Assembly (NCBI GenBank): GCA_018064245.1
Contig: JAGHVO010000012.1
Location: forward strand, 1 to 64,000
Source: Candidatus Colimorpha pelethequi
GTDB taxonomy: Bacteria; Bacteroidota; Bacteroidia; Bacteroidales; P3
Direction of reading: 5' to 3'
Length of the DNA stretch: 64,000 bases
The notes beneath the pieces were generated by a model. The model worked only from the letters and a program-made list of their open reading frames with translations. It made no database searches and was not told the origin of the DNA. Position 1 is the stretch's first letter. Every line of letters begins with the position of its first letter. This document shows, piece after piece, positions 25,270-34,110 of the stretch. The position numbers and the translations under genes were made by a program.

Positions 25270-26433
25270 TTATTTGCTGGTGGGGCGAGTGGAAGAGGAG
25301 GAAGTGGTTGTGCGCGTAGCGGTGCTTGTGCTGGTAGGACGTGTGGTGGAAGTTGTAGTGGTTTTGGTTGACGTGCTAGCCGGGCGGCTCGAGGAAGTGG
25401 TGGTTGCGGAAGTGCGCGTAGTAGTGGTAGTGTTTGTCTTGGTGGCAGAAGAGGAAGGTCTGCTGCTTGAAGATGTCGTGGTTGTTGCGGCCGGACGGGT
25501 TGTTGTGGTAGTAGTCTTGGTGGTGCTGGAGGTTGGGCGGGAGCTCGTCGTGCTGGTAGAGGTAGAGGTGGAAGTCGGGCGAGTGTTAGTCGTTGTGGTA
25601 CCCGTGCTGGTGTTTCCAGGACGCGAGTTTGTAGTATTTGTTGTCGTTGTTGCCGCGGGACGCGTACTGCTGGAAGTCGTAGTGGTGCTGTTGCTCGGTC
25701 TCGAGCTGGAGGAGGTGTTTGCCGCGGGGCGAACGTTTCCTGTAGTAGTGGTAGTGCTGTTGGTTGGACGTGAAGATCCGTTGTTTGGCGCGATGGTCGG
25801 ACGAGTCTGGCCAGGAGTGAAGGGTTCGCTGGTTACTGTAGGAGCAGGAGTGCCAGGAGTGCGGAGGTAGTAGGGATGGATTACCGGAGTGTTGGGGTGA
25901 GGAGCAGGTGCACCAGGGTGTGGCGCAGGGCCTCCGTGATGAGGAGCGGGAGGCATCGGGGGTACCCAACCCGGACGGTGGATGTCGTAGTGGTAGGTGC
26001 GTACATAGTGTGTTACGTGTACGGTACGGGTGAAGTGGTTGTAGGCGGGCATGGTCCAGATGATGGTGGGTACATGTGCGTCGCAACGGAATCTGAGGTA
26101 CTGTGCAGCGTTGTAGAGACGGCCACTATATCTGTTGCTCAGCCATACGCATCCCAAGTCGAGAGGCATGTAGATCTCTTCTCCCGTGTAGGCGTCGTAG
26201 CCGAAAACCCACAGCTCGTAGTATTTGTTGGTGACCCTCTCGGCCCAGATGTCGGAGATGATGACGTAGGTCTCAATCTCGTTGTCGTAGCCACAGTAAA
26301 TCATCATTTCATCCTGTGCGTTGAGAAACTTGACACATCTGTTCGCCTGTGAGCGTGTGAAATATAGAATTGAATTTGCTGACATTGACAGCGACATTAC
26401 CACAAATGTCATTAAAATTAGGAACTTTTTCAT
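25270..26433 (-). CDS. exported protein with long Ser/Thr/Arg-Pro tail
   Basis: 387 residues. A signal peptide (1-19) precedes an N-terminal domain (20-160) with conserved-looking aromatic residues (YYELWVFGYDAYTGEEIYMP). A Pro/His-rich linker follows (PPAPHHGGPAPHPGAPAPHP, about 165-190). The last 170 residues consist almost only of Ser, Thr, Arg, Pro, Ala, Asn and Lys, with an RP step every 12-18 residues. The tail has practically no acidic residue, so it is strongly basic; it may lie along the wall or surface or bind nucleic acid or anionic glycan. No family is recognised. Its own promoter (26534-26541) and terminator frame it. Confidence 0.8.
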   Translation of the reverse strand: MKKFLILMTFVVMSLSMSANSILYFTRSQANRCVKFLNAQDEMMIYCGYDNEIETYVIISDIWAERVTNKYYELWVFGYDAYTGEEIYMPLDLGCVWLSNRYSGRLYNAAQYLRFRCDAHVPTIIWTMPAYNHFTRTVHVTHYVRTYHYDIHRPGWVPPMPPAPHHGGPAPHPGAPAPHPNTPVIHPYYLRTPGTPAPTVTSEPFTPGQTRPTIAPNNGSSRPTNSTTTTTGNVRPAANTSSSSRPSNSTTTTSSSTRPAATTTTNTTNSRPGNTSTGTTTTNTRPTSTSTSTSTTSSRPTSSTTKTTTTTTRPAATTTTSSSSRPSSSATKTNTTTTTRTSATTTSSSRPASTSTKTTTTSTTRPTSTSTATRTTTSSSSTRPTSK

Positions 26434-26533
26434 GTTGTGTTGGTTTTAGGGGTTACTACTTGTTGTTTTCTTTTATTATTATGTATCAATTAAAGCTGTT
26501 TTCTTGCTATGCGTCGCCTTATTTTTTGTTTTG

Positions 26534-26541
26534 CAAAGATA
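26534..26541 (-). promoter_or_regulatory. -7 box for the Ser/Thr-rich gene
   Basis: TATCTTTG on the minus strand, giving a leader of about 100 bases. Confidence 0.6.
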
Positions 26542-26687
26542 CAAATAAAATCAAGAATGAAAAATGAAAAATGAAAAGCCTCGTTTCATCTTCTCCAAAC
26601 GATTTTCAACACACTCATTTACGGACAAATTGCGGCTATTTGTGTTTATATTTCACTATTCACCGCTTGTGATTCACTAAATTTTCG

Positions 26688-26695
26688 TATCTTTG
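26688..26695 (+). promoter_or_regulatory. promoter of tRNA-Ser
   Basis: TATCTTTG at 26688-26695 with TTG at 26667-26669, an 18-base gap close to the Bacteroidota -33/-7 spacing. The tRNA starts 12 bases after the box. Confidence 0.75.
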
Positions 26696-26706
26696 CAAAA
26701 TGTTTT

Positions 26707-26793
26707 GGAGAGATGCCGGAGTGGTCGATCGGGGCGGTCTCGAAAACCGTTGACCAGCTTGCTGGTCCCAGGGTTCGAATCCCTGTCTCTCCG
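26707..26793 (+). tRNA. tRNA-Ser (CGA)
   Basis: An 87-base class II tRNA. Acceptor stem GGAGAGA/TCTCTCC, anticodon loop CTCGAAA with anticodon CGA, a long variable arm (GACCAGCTTGCTGGTC), T-arm GGGTTCGAATCCC, discriminator G. The 3' CCA is not encoded. It reads UCG codons. Confidence 0.97.
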
Positions 26794-26797
26794 CAAG

Positions 26798-26829
26798 AGC
26801 CTCGTTTTTTTCAAGCGAGGCTTTCTTTT
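26798..26829 (+). terminator. weak terminator after tRNA-Ser
   Basis: AGCCTCG pairs with CGAGGCT around a T-rich loop and is followed by TTCTTTT. Read-through into the peptidase gene at 26845 is possible. Confidence 0.5.
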
Positions 26830-26844
26830 AATAGTTCAATTACA

Positions 26845-29025
26845 ATGAAAAAAACTTTCCTAATTCTCAGTGTCGTAATGATTTCTATGACGACAATGGC
26901 TCAAAACAAGCAGATTACGCTGGAAGACATTTGGCAGAAGGGAACATTTACTCCCAACGGCATCACTTCCATCCAGTCAATGAAAGACGGCGAGCACTAC
27001 ACTGTGCTTACGCGTACCAGCATCGACCAGTATTCTTACAAAACTGGCGAAAAAGTGAAGGCTGCATGTCTTTTCGAACAACCATCAATGCGCAACAAAG
27101 CCAAGCCGCTTCCTCCCATCGAGGAATACGAGTTTGACGCCAACGAACAGCAAATCCTGCTCAGCAGCGGTTTCGAACCCATCTATCGCCACAGCGGCGT
27201 GAGCGACTACTATGTTTACAACATCGCCGACAAGTCTTTCACCAAGATCACCCAAAACGGCAAGCAACGCCTCACCACCTTCTCGCCCGACGGCAAGTAT
27301 GTGGCTTTTGTGCGCGACAACAACTTGTTCGTCATGGATCTCTCCAACTATGAAGAGACGCAAGTTACCACTGACGGCAAGATGAACGAAATCATCAATG
27401 GCACAACGGATTGGGTGTATGAAGAGGAATTCGCCATCACTCGTGGTTTCTACTGGAGTCCCGACAGCAAGAAGATCGCCTTCTACCGTTTTGACGAGAG
27501 CAAGGTGAAACAGTATTCCATGCAGATGTGGGGCGAGCTCTATCCCGAAGACTATACTTACAAATACCCCAAGGCTGGTGAGGACAACTCGGTGGTGGAC
27601 ATCCTCATCTACGACCTTGCATCACACAAGACTTTGAAGCTCAACACGGGCAGCGAGCGCGACCAGTACCTGCCTCGCATGCAATGGACCAACGACGCCA
27701 ACACCTTGGCATACATGCGTATGAACCGTTTCCAGAACGAGATGGAACTCTATCTCGCCAACGCTACCACGGGTGACATCCGTCTGCTTTACAGCGAAAA
27801 GGACGAAGCCTACGTCGAGGTTCCCGGCACTTGGCGTTTTCTCGCCGACGGCAAGCATTTCCTCATCACCAGCGAGAAGAGCGGCTACAACCACATCTAT
27901 CTCTACGACCTTCAGGGCAACGAGGTACGTCAGGTGACCACTGGTGACTTTGAGGTTGTCGCCATCCGTGGCATCGATGAGAAAGAAGGCAAAGTCTATT
28001 TCACAGCCCACGCCTCTTCGCCCATCAACACCGACCTCTTTGTAACCAGCTACAACTCCAAGAAATCTACCCTTACCTCCCTCAGTCCACGTCCAGGCAC
28101 CTACCAAGCCAACTTCAGCAAGGGCTGCAAATACTACATCCAGGTCTTCAGCGACGCCAACACCGCTCCCATCTACACACTCCACGACAAGAAAGGCAAG
28201 CTCGTCAACACACTTGAAGACAATGCCGAACTGCAGCAGGCCATGAAGGACTACGGCACTTGCCGCAAGACCTTTGGCACTTTCAAAACGAATATCGGCA
28301 CCGAGTTGAACTACTACATCATCCTTCCTGAAGATTTCGACTCCACCAAGCAGTATCCGCTATTCTTTTACGTCTATGGCGGTCCCGGCAATCAGCAGGT
28401 GACTAACTCTTATGGAGGAAAGGACTACTATTGGTTCCATATGCTCAGCCAGCAAGGTTATGTGGTTGTATGTTTCGACGGCCGTGGCACGGGTGGTCGT
28501 GGCGCCGCTTTCAAGAAACAGACCTACCTTGACCTCGGACACATGGAATGTGAAGACGCCATCCAGGCAGCCAAATACTTTGGCAGCAAGTCATGGATCG
28601 ACTCCAAGCGCATCGGCATCTTCGGCTGGTCGTTTGGTGGCTATCTCTCCACGCTCAGCATCCTCAAGGGCAACGATGTCTTCTCCGCCGCTATCGCCGT
28701 GGCTCCTGTCATGACCTGGCGCTACTACGACAATATTTATACCGAGCGTTTCCTGCGCCGTCCTCAGGACAACCAGGAGGGTTACGACAACAACTCACCG
28801 CTCAACTTCGCCAACCGTCTCAAAGGCAAATACCTGCTCATTCACGGCTCAGGCGACGACAACGTACACATGCAAAACACTATGGATATGCTTACCAAAC
28901 TCGAGGCAGCCAACAAGCAGTTTGAGTTCCGCATCTATCCCAACAAAAACCACAGCATCTACGGAGGCACCACTCGTCTGAACCTCTACCAGCTCATGAC
29001 CGACTTCCTCCACAGAAATCTGTAA
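26845..29025 (+). CDS. dipeptidyl peptidase IV, S9B family
   Basis: 726 residues from the ATG at 26845; the in-frame extension upstream would translate through the tRNA gene and is rejected. The signal peptide ends near TTMAQ. Residues about 40-470 form the beta-propeller, with the substrate-anchoring double Glu in WVYEEEF. The C-terminal alpha/beta-hydrolase has the triad S596 (GWSFGG), D672 (GSGDDNVH) and H703 (NKNHS). It removes X-Pro/X-Ala dipeptides from peptides in the periplasm. Codon use is strongly biased to C-ending codons, suggesting high expression and a proteolytic lifestyle. It uses the tRNA-Ser promoter or one not seen. Confidence 0.96.
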   Translation: MKKTFLILSVVMISMTTMAQNKQITLEDIWQKGTFTPNGITSIQSMKDGEHYTVLTRTSIDQYSYKTGEKVKAACLFEQPSMRNKAKPLPPIEEYEFDANEQQILLSSGFEPIYRHSGVSDYYVYNIADKSFTKITQNGKQRLTTFSPDGKYVAFVRDNNLFVMDLSNYEETQVTTDGKMNEIINGTTDWVYEEEFAITRGFYWSPDSKKIAFYRFDESKVKQYSMQMWGELYPEDYTYKYPKAGEDNSVVDILIYDLASHKTLKLNTGSERDQYLPRMQWTNDANTLAYMRMNRFQNEMELYLANATTGDIRLLYSEKDEAYVEVPGTWRFLADGKHFLITSEKSGYNHIYLYDLQGNEVRQVTTGDFEVVAIRGIDEKEGKVYFTAHASSPINTDLFVTSYNSKKSTLTSLSPRPGTYQANFSKGCKYYIQVFSDANTAPIYTLHDKKGKLVNTLEDNAELQQAMKDYGTCRKTFGTFKTNIGTELNYYIILPEDFDSTKQYPLFFYVYGGPGNQQVTNSYGGKDYYWFHMLSQQGYVVVCFDGRGTGGRGAAFKKQTYLDLGHMECEDAIQAAKYFGSKSWIDSKRIGIFGWSFGGYLSTLSILKGNDVFSAAIAVAPVMTWRYYDNIYTERFLRRPQDNQEGYDNNSPLNFANRLKGKYLLIHGSGDDNVHMQNTMDMLTKLEAANKQFEFRIYPNKNHSIYGGTTRLNLYQLMTDFLHRNL

Positions 29026-29053
29026 TCAGTGATTTGATGATACATATAATAGA

Positions 29054-29080
29054 GAAGGGGAGCGAAATCGCTCCCCTTTC
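29054..29080. terminator. bidirectional terminator
   Basis: GAAGGGGAGCGA pairs with TCGCTCCCCTTTC across a two-base loop, between the convergent peptidase and Nudix genes. Confidence 0.8.
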
Positions 29081-29089
29081 TATTTGTCT

Positions 29090-29494
29090 TCATCTCATCG
29101 AAACTTTCTTTTTTAGTGCATCCACCACCTCAATATCAGCAGGCAACCACTTGACGCTATCTAACTCGTCTATTCCCAACCAGCGGGCATCCTCGTGCTC
29201 AAGGAGTGAGAGTTGTCCACCAATGATCGTGCAAAAGTAGCAATGCATCGTAAGGTGAAATTGAGGGTAGTCGTATTCAACCGTTGCAAGATGATTGCCC
29301 ACATCAATCTCCGTCGCCAGTTCTTCGCGAATCTCACGCTTCAAAGCATTTTGATGAGTTTCTCCCGACTCAATTTTTCCACCAGGAAATTCCCACCAAT
29401 CCTTCCATTCGCCATAGCCCCTTTGGGTGGCGAAAAGCTTACCATCACGGATGATGATAGCAGCAACAACATTGATGTGTTTACGTCGTTCCAT
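29090..29494 (-). CDS. Nudix hydrolase, MutT-like
   Basis: 134 residues. The Nudix box runs from G39 to T61: GKIESGE, then REIREEL, with E45, R53, E54, E57 and E58 in register; the final Gly of the consensus is Ala. WEFPGGK in front is typical of MutT-type (d)NTP pyrophosphohydrolases. It starts three bases after the stop of the helicase gene, so the two are one operon. It may sanitise oxidised nucleotides, or in this context hydrolyse a nucleotide linked to the helicase's function. Confidence 0.9.
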   Translation of the reverse strand: MERRKHINVVAAIIIRDGKLFATQRGYGEWKDWWEFPGGKIESGETHQNALKREIREELATEIDVGNHLATVEYDYPQFHLTMHCYFCTIIGGQLSLLEHEDARWLGIDELDSVKWLPADIEVVDALKKKVSMR

Positions 29495-29497
29495 GGT

Positions 29498-32400
29498 TTA
29501 CACAGCAATCAAGAAGCGCGGTAGTATGGGTTGATGCATTTGCCAGTTGATCTTCATGGGCTTATCGTCCTTCGAACGGATGTAGTCAACAAGACCAAAG
29601 CAGATGAACGGACAAGTGTTGCCAAAACCATCCTTCTTGTTCTCTCGGACAAAGAGCAAGAACTTCTTGCCATTCGTCTTTTGTTCTATAAAGCGACGTC
29701 CTTTGCCTTGGTGAGAATCGGTATTCTGTGATTCCCAATGGAATTCATTCTCGCTGACCACATAGTCGTTGTACATTGTTTCGGCAGAGAAATCCTTGTC
29801 CGACTTGTTGAGTGTGACGAAGAATAACTCGGTGTTCATTTCATCAATATTGAACACACCAGCAACGGAACCTTGCATCTTCTTATCTGCTGTTTGACGA
29901 CCAAAGATGGCGAACACATCTTCTCTCGTATAGCATCCATATTGTTCAAGGCTAATAGGCATTCCTTCTCCCACAGGAAACGTCTTGGTTTCGAGTGTGG
30001 AAAGTAAGTATTCTGTGAGTTCCAGTACTTCCGAAACAAAGATGGGGTAGTACCGCAATTTTCGCAAAGCTTCGTCGATGCTCTTCACACCAATTTTGCT
30101 GATTTTGTCGCCGAAAAGGCTGTAATAGAGCATTATGGCAAATGTTTCTTCACGTTGGTCCTTGCATTCCACTGCTCCGTTTGACTTCATCACTTGGCGA
30201 ATAAAATTGAGGTAAGAAACAGTGTTTATGTGAACCAGATTGCCGATGCCTTTGATGAAACGCTTGGTATTGTCGTCTTCAGGGAAATCACACAATCCAG
30301 CTTCCTTCTTCAAACTTGACCAACAGTTTCCACCTTTGTAAATAAGGCGAATATCCTGCCCGTTGTTTTCGACGAACTCCCTAAGCGTTGGCGTATGTGT
30401 ATAAGTGCGAAGCTCTTTGACGAGACGTGTCTTGTTGTAAATAGCAGATTTGATATTCTGTAGTACATACTCCTGTGCCTTCTCCTCCATGTGGATGGTG
30501 CAACCGCGTGGCAAGAATGTGAATCCGTTTTTCACCTGTTCGACAACACTCTTGTCTGTACGAGTGAGAAGGCTACGGAAACGACTGGCGAAATCGTACT
30601 TCTGGTTGAGTTGAGCCACGAAGTCGAATACAGTGAGTTGTTGCTTGCCTGGATAGAGACGAAGTCCACGACCAAGCTGCTGGAGAAAGATGGTCAACGA
30701 CTCCGTAGGGCGCAGGAATAACACCGTATCTATGGCAGGAATATCCACACCCTCATTGAAAATATCAACGACAAATAGGTAATTGATTTCGCCCTTGGCC
30801 AACTGTTTATTCAAAGAGAGTCGTTCTGCATCGTTGTCCGAAGTCAGATAGGCTGCTTTCAAACCCACACGCCGAAATTCCTCTGCCATATACTGAGCAT
30901 GCTTCTTCGTAGCGCAGAATCCCAATGCACGGCACTTGTGTTCGTCGGGAAGATAATATTGCAAACGGTTGACTATTAAACCAACACGCTCACGATTGCA
31001 GAGCCGTTCGGTTAGTTTGGTTGCAACGTATCGGTCGCCCTGCATCAATTCCTCATCGGTCAGATCCGTATCGTCGCTTATGCAGAGATATTGAAAAGGC
31101 GTAAGCAAACCTTCGTCGAGCGCTTTTGGAAGACGGATTTCTGCGCTGATTTGATTGTCGAAATCAGGCAGAAGACTAACGCCGTCCATACGTTCTGGAG
31201 TGGCGGTAAGACCCACAAGCAGTTTCGGTGTGAACTTGCTGAGTATCTTACGGTAACTATCGGCCACAAGGTGATGTGCCTCATCAATTACGATGTAGTC
31301 GTAGTAATCTTCAGGCAAGTCACGGAAGATGCTGTCGAACTTTGTGTTGAATGTCTGGACAGATATAAACAAATGGTCGATTCCGTTTACAGGACGCGAA
31401 TCACCAACCCAAACGTCACCGAAGTTTGCATCTTGCAACACACTTCTGTATGTCTTTCGCGATTGTTTCAGAATTTCCTCTCGATGAGCCACGAATAGAA
31501 TACGATGTAAACCGTCTGTCTGCTCGGTGAACACCTTGTAGTCAAATGCCGAAATAACGGTCTTTCCAGTACCAGTAGCGGCTACAATGAGGTTGCGGTT
31601 GATGCCCGCTTCTCGTACCACGGAAAGCTTGTCAAGTATCTGTTTCTGATGTGGCAGAATGGTGTATTTGCCCAATATTTCCGTTGCCAATTTAGGAGCC
31701 TGCTCTTTAGCCAGTTCCTTATAGAGTTTATCAATTCCACCTATGCGGAAGTCTTCAAAATTGTGGCTGTTCCAATAAATGTCAAAAGTGGCAAGTGCCG
31801 CATTGATAATATGCGGATTTTCCACGTTCGTCACACGTATGTTCCATTCAAGGCCGTCCGTTTGTGCCGATTTTGAAAGGTTGCTCGAACCGATGTACGC
31901 CGTACTGAATCCCGAATTACGCTCAAAGATATACGATTTGGCATGTAATCGTTCGATCTGTGTATTGTAAGAGATTCGTATTTCCGTATTGGGAAGGCTT
32001 GCCAAACGTTCTACAGCCTTGGCATCCGTCACGCCACAATACGTGGTGGTGATGATGCGCAACTTGTGACCTGAAATGCTGCAAAAACGTTTTAAACGGT
32101 CGTAGATGAGGTTCACTCCCGAGAGTTTTAGGAACGACACAATCATACTGATGCTATCAGCACTTTCAATGTCGCGTTCAATCTCTGTATTTAAAGGCAC
32201 ACGACTTTGTCCTCCGGTAAAGAGATTGCTCGTACGAAAACCTGTCAGCGGGCGAACTAATGTACTGTTCGTTGCTTTCAGACGTGCTTCCTCTTGTGCG
32301 GAAACTACAGCTGCAAGCATCTGCTTGTCGTCAATCACCTTCTCGTCTTGCTCCTCACCAAGGAAATCGATCAACCTGTTGACGAATGCAGAACGCTCTT

Positions 32401-32590
32401 CAGCCGTTAGGTTTTCGTCCGACAAACGGTTGCGGATGATGCGGCTCAGGTGCTCTGTCAGCATGTTGGGCGATTCTGCACCATCAATGTCCTCTTGCTT
32501 ACATACCAATCCCTCTTTTGATGCCGTCTGTATGTCTTGCTTCAACCCTTCGGTAATCAGGTTCTCGTATGTACCTTCTATGAGTTTCAT
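29498..32590 (-). CDS. PLD-like / SF2 helicase / DUF3427 protein
   Basis: 1030 residues. Residues 115-280 form a phospholipase D-type nuclease domain: H216-x-K218 with Glu in the fourth position, then IGSSNLS (233-239). SF2 helicase: Walker A ATGTGKT (338-344), DEAHH (436-440), motif III GLTATPER (460-467), motif VI QQLGRGLRL (637-645). The last 330 residues match the DUF3427 type, ending with an FLFVREN...FGLVDY block. This combination of PLD nuclease and restriction-type helicase is found among candidate anti-phage proteins. It has its own promoter, and the Nudix gene follows with a three-base gap. The domain call is strong; a defence role is inference. Confidence 0.92.
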   Translation of the reverse strand: MKLIEGTYENLITEGLKQDIQTASKEGLVCKQEDIDGAESPNMLTEHLSRIIRNRLSDENLTAEERSAFVNRLIDFLGEEQDEKVIDDKQMLAAVVSAQEEARLKATNSTLVRPLTGFRTSNLFTGGQSRVPLNTEIERDIESADSISMIVSFLKLSGVNLIYDRLKRFCSISGHKLRIITTTYCGVTDAKAVERLASLPNTEIRISYNTQIERLHAKSYIFERNSGFSTAYIGSSNLSKSAQTDGLEWNIRVTNVENPHIINAALATFDIYWNSHNFEDFRIGGIDKLYKELAKEQAPKLATEILGKYTILPHQKQILDKLSVVREAGINRNLIVAATGTGKTVISAFDYKVFTEQTDGLHRILFVAHREEILKQSRKTYRSVLQDANFGDVWVGDSRPVNGIDHLFISVQTFNTKFDSIFRDLPEDYYDYIVIDEAHHLVADSYRKILSKFTPKLLVGLTATPERMDGVSLLPDFDNQISAEIRLPKALDEGLLTPFQYLCISDDTDLTDEELMQGDRYVATKLTERLCNRERVGLIVNRLQYYLPDEHKCRALGFCATKKHAQYMAEEFRRVGLKAAYLTSDNDAERLSLNKQLAKGEINYLFVVDIFNEGVDIPAIDTVLFLRPTESLTIFLQQLGRGLRLYPGKQQLTVFDFVAQLNQKYDFASRFRSLLTRTDKSVVEQVKNGFTFLPRGCTIHMEEKAQEYVLQNIKSAIYNKTRLVKELRTYTHTPTLREFVENNGQDIRLIYKGGNCWSSLKKEAGLCDFPEDDNTKRFIKGIGNLVHINTVSYLNFIRQVMKSNGAVECKDQREETFAIMLYYSLFGDKISKIGVKSIDEALRKLRYYPIFVSEVLELTEYLLSTLETKTFPVGEGMPISLEQYGCYTREDVFAIFGRQTADKKMQGSVAGVFNIDEMNTELFFVTLNKSDKDFSAETMYNDYVVSENEFHWESQNTDSHQGKGRRFIEQKTNGKKFLLFVRENKKDGFGNTCPFICFGLVDYIRSKDDKPMKINWQMHQPILPRFLIAV

Positions 32591-32694
32591 TGTTTATGTC
32601 TGTCTTTTAATCTTTAAACAGCTCGTAGATGTTCGTACCTCAGTTCCAAGCAGTCTTTGTGTCTCTTTACAATCCAATTCAAAATTTGCTACTG

Positions 32695-32702
32695 CAAAAA
32701 TA
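32695..32702 (-). promoter_or_regulatory. -7 box for the helicase-Nudix operon
   Basis: TATTTTTG on the minus strand, about 105 bases before the helicase start. Confidence 0.5.
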
Positions 32703-32763
32703 CGAAATAAATAGGAATCGTGAAAGATAAAAAATGCATTAAGCCATAAGCATAGGAAACAAA

Positions 32764-32787
32764 AAAGAGAACCGTTTGGTTCTCTTT
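32764..32787 (-). terminator. terminator of tRNA-Glu
   Basis: AAAGAGAACC pairs with GGTTCTCTTT, with a T-run on the minus strand directly behind the tRNA. Confidence 0.88.
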
Positions 32788-32793
32788 CTTTTG

Positions 32794-32867
32794 TACCGCA
32801 TATCAGAGTCGAACTGATGATCTACTGCGTGAGAGGCAGTTGTCCTGGACCACTAGACGAATGCGGC
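32794..32867 (-). tRNA. tRNA-Glu (CUC)
   Basis: 74 bases on the minus strand. Acceptor GCCGCAT/ATGCGGT (first pair G-U), anticodon arm ACTGC-CTCTCAC-GCAGT with anticodon CUC, T-arm ending GTTCGACTC, discriminator A. CCA is not encoded. It reads GAG codons. Confidence 0.93.
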
Positions 32868-32891
32868 AGTTGTTTCTCTCGAAATCGTTTG

Positions 32892-32899
32892 CAAAAATA
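32892..32899 (-). promoter_or_regulatory. -7 box for tRNA-Glu
   Basis: TATTTTTG on the minus strand, 25 bases before the tRNA 5' end. Confidence 0.55.
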
Positions 32900-32968
32900 C
32901 TAACTTTTTTGGAATTACGCAAATCTCTAATTAAAAAAGTTCTTTCATACTTTTCTAATCACTCGATT

Positions 32969-33244
32969 TCAATGCGTTGGATTGTAAAAAAACAACATAT
33001 ATAATGCAAATCCCCACACTAACAATATTAGATAGGTTATCCAATAATAGGAAAATTTGCGGTTTTTATGACGAATGGTGTACATCAAAATCAAGTTGAT
33101 GAATACGCCTCCCAACAGCTCGAAAAGGTGTAGCGTCATCTCGGGAATGCGTCGTTTTTCCAAGCGCGCTTTGCGCTTGTCAACGGCAAAGAGGATTCCC
33201 GAGACGAGACTCACTAAACCTAAATAAATAGCAAAGTATTTCAT
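32969..33244 (-). CDS. DUF1294 small membrane protein
   Basis: 91 residues with three membrane segments (about 2-20, 41-58 and 66-86). The loop VDKRKARLEKRRIPEMTLH is the DUF1294 signature, followed by the LLGGVF stretch and a conserved RHKNRKFSYYW. The function of the family is unknown; it often occurs with or fused to cold-shock domains, which are absent here. Its start overlaps the stop of yebC by 4 bases, so they are coupled. Confidence 0.88.
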   Translation of the reverse strand: MKYFAIYLGLVSLVSGILFAVDKRKARLEKRRIPEMTLHLFELLGGVFINLILMYTIRHKNRKFSYYWITYLILLVWGFALYMLFFYNPTH

Positions 33245-33951
33245 GCCATGTTGTGGAATACGTTCACCACGTCGTCATCATTTTCGAGACGCTCAATCAA
33301 AGCGTTGACATCTTCCTGCTCGGCTTCGCTCAGCTCGCGCATAGTAAGAGGTATGCGCTCGAATTTGAAGGACTTGATTTCGTAGCCATGCTCTTCAAGG
33401 TATTTGGAGATAGGACCGTAGTTCTTGAAGTCGGCGTAGATCATGATTTCGTCCTCGTCGCGGAACACCTCGTCGATGTCGCAGTCGATAAGCTCGAGCT
33501 CAAGTTCGTCCATGTCGATGCCTTCTTTGTAGGCCACTACGAAGGAGCATTTGCGCTCAAAGAGGAAGTCGTTCATACCCATGGTGCCGAGTTCGCCTTT
33601 GCCACGCACGAAAGCGGCGCGTACGTTGGCGACGGTACGGGTGGGATTGTCGGTGGCGGTCTCCACTACAACGGCGATGCCGTGAGGGCCTTTGCCATCA
33701 TAAACAACCTCTTTGTAGGCTGAGGTGTCTTTGTCGGTGGCACGTTTGATGGCGCGTTCCACGTTTTCCTTGGGCATGCTTTCGCTCTTGGCGGTAGCCA
33801 TAAGCAGACGCAGACGAAGGTTGCTGGAAGGATCTGGACCGCCAGCGATGACTGCCAGCTCGATTTCCTTGCCGATTTTGGTAAAAGTGCGGGCCATGTG
33901 ACCCCAACGTTTCAATTTTCTTGCTTTACGGTATTCAAATGCTCTACCCAT
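33241..33951 (-). CDS. YebC/PmpR-family regulatory protein
   Basis: 236 residues. The N terminus reads MGRAFEYRKARKLKRWGHMA, the Bacteroidota variant of the MAGHSKW start of YebC. The central block KESMPKENVERAIKRA is well conserved, and the C-terminal half is the acidic domain common to the family. YebC proteins bind DNA as regulators in some bacteria and also act with ribosomes stalled on proline-rich sequences. The operon is yebC-DUF1294 with a 4-base overlap; repeats lie directly upstream. Confidence 0.92.
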   Translation of the reverse strand: MGRAFEYRKARKLKRWGHMARTFTKIGKEIELAVIAGGPDPSSNLRLRLLMATAKSESMPKENVERAIKRATDKDTSAYKEVVYDGKGPHGIAVVVETATDNPTRTVANVRAAFVRGKGELGTMGMNDFLFERKCSFVVAYKEGIDMDELELELIDCDIDEVFRDEDEIMIYADFKNYGPISKYLEEHGYEIKSFKFERIPLTMRELSEAEQEDVNALIERLENDDDVVNVFHNMA

Positions 33952-33953
33952 AG

Positions 33954-33990
33954 TTTAGTTAAGAGTTAAGAGTTAAAGAGTTAAGAGTTT
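33954..33990. repeat. AGTTAAGAGTTA repeat
   Basis: TTAGTTAAGAGTTAAGAGTT followed by AAAGAGTTAAGAGTTT: about four GAGTTAA units just upstream of yebC. The complementary form is at 34531-34563. Confidence 0.8.
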
Positions 33991-34110
33991 GGTGCCGACC
34001 AATCATCTTGACATTTTTTCTTCAACTCGGTTATTACAATATATTAGTTGACATTTTGGAAAAGATTGATTACATTCCTTAATGGGATTTGTCTCCTTCT
34101 CTTTGAGACT

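Noticed and set aside
25232..25870. A 212-codon plus-strand open frame rich in Val and Glu
   Set aside because: It is the antisense shadow of the Ser/Thr/Arg-Pro tail at 25270-26433; the repetitive codons keep the opposite frame open.
26600..26710. Attachment site at the tRNA-Ser gene
   Set aside because: No duplicated tRNA 3' end and no integrase in the window.
26713..26844. In-frame N-terminal extension of the dipeptidyl peptidase
   Set aside because: This stretch is the tRNA-Ser gene; a signal peptide starts at the ATG at 26845.
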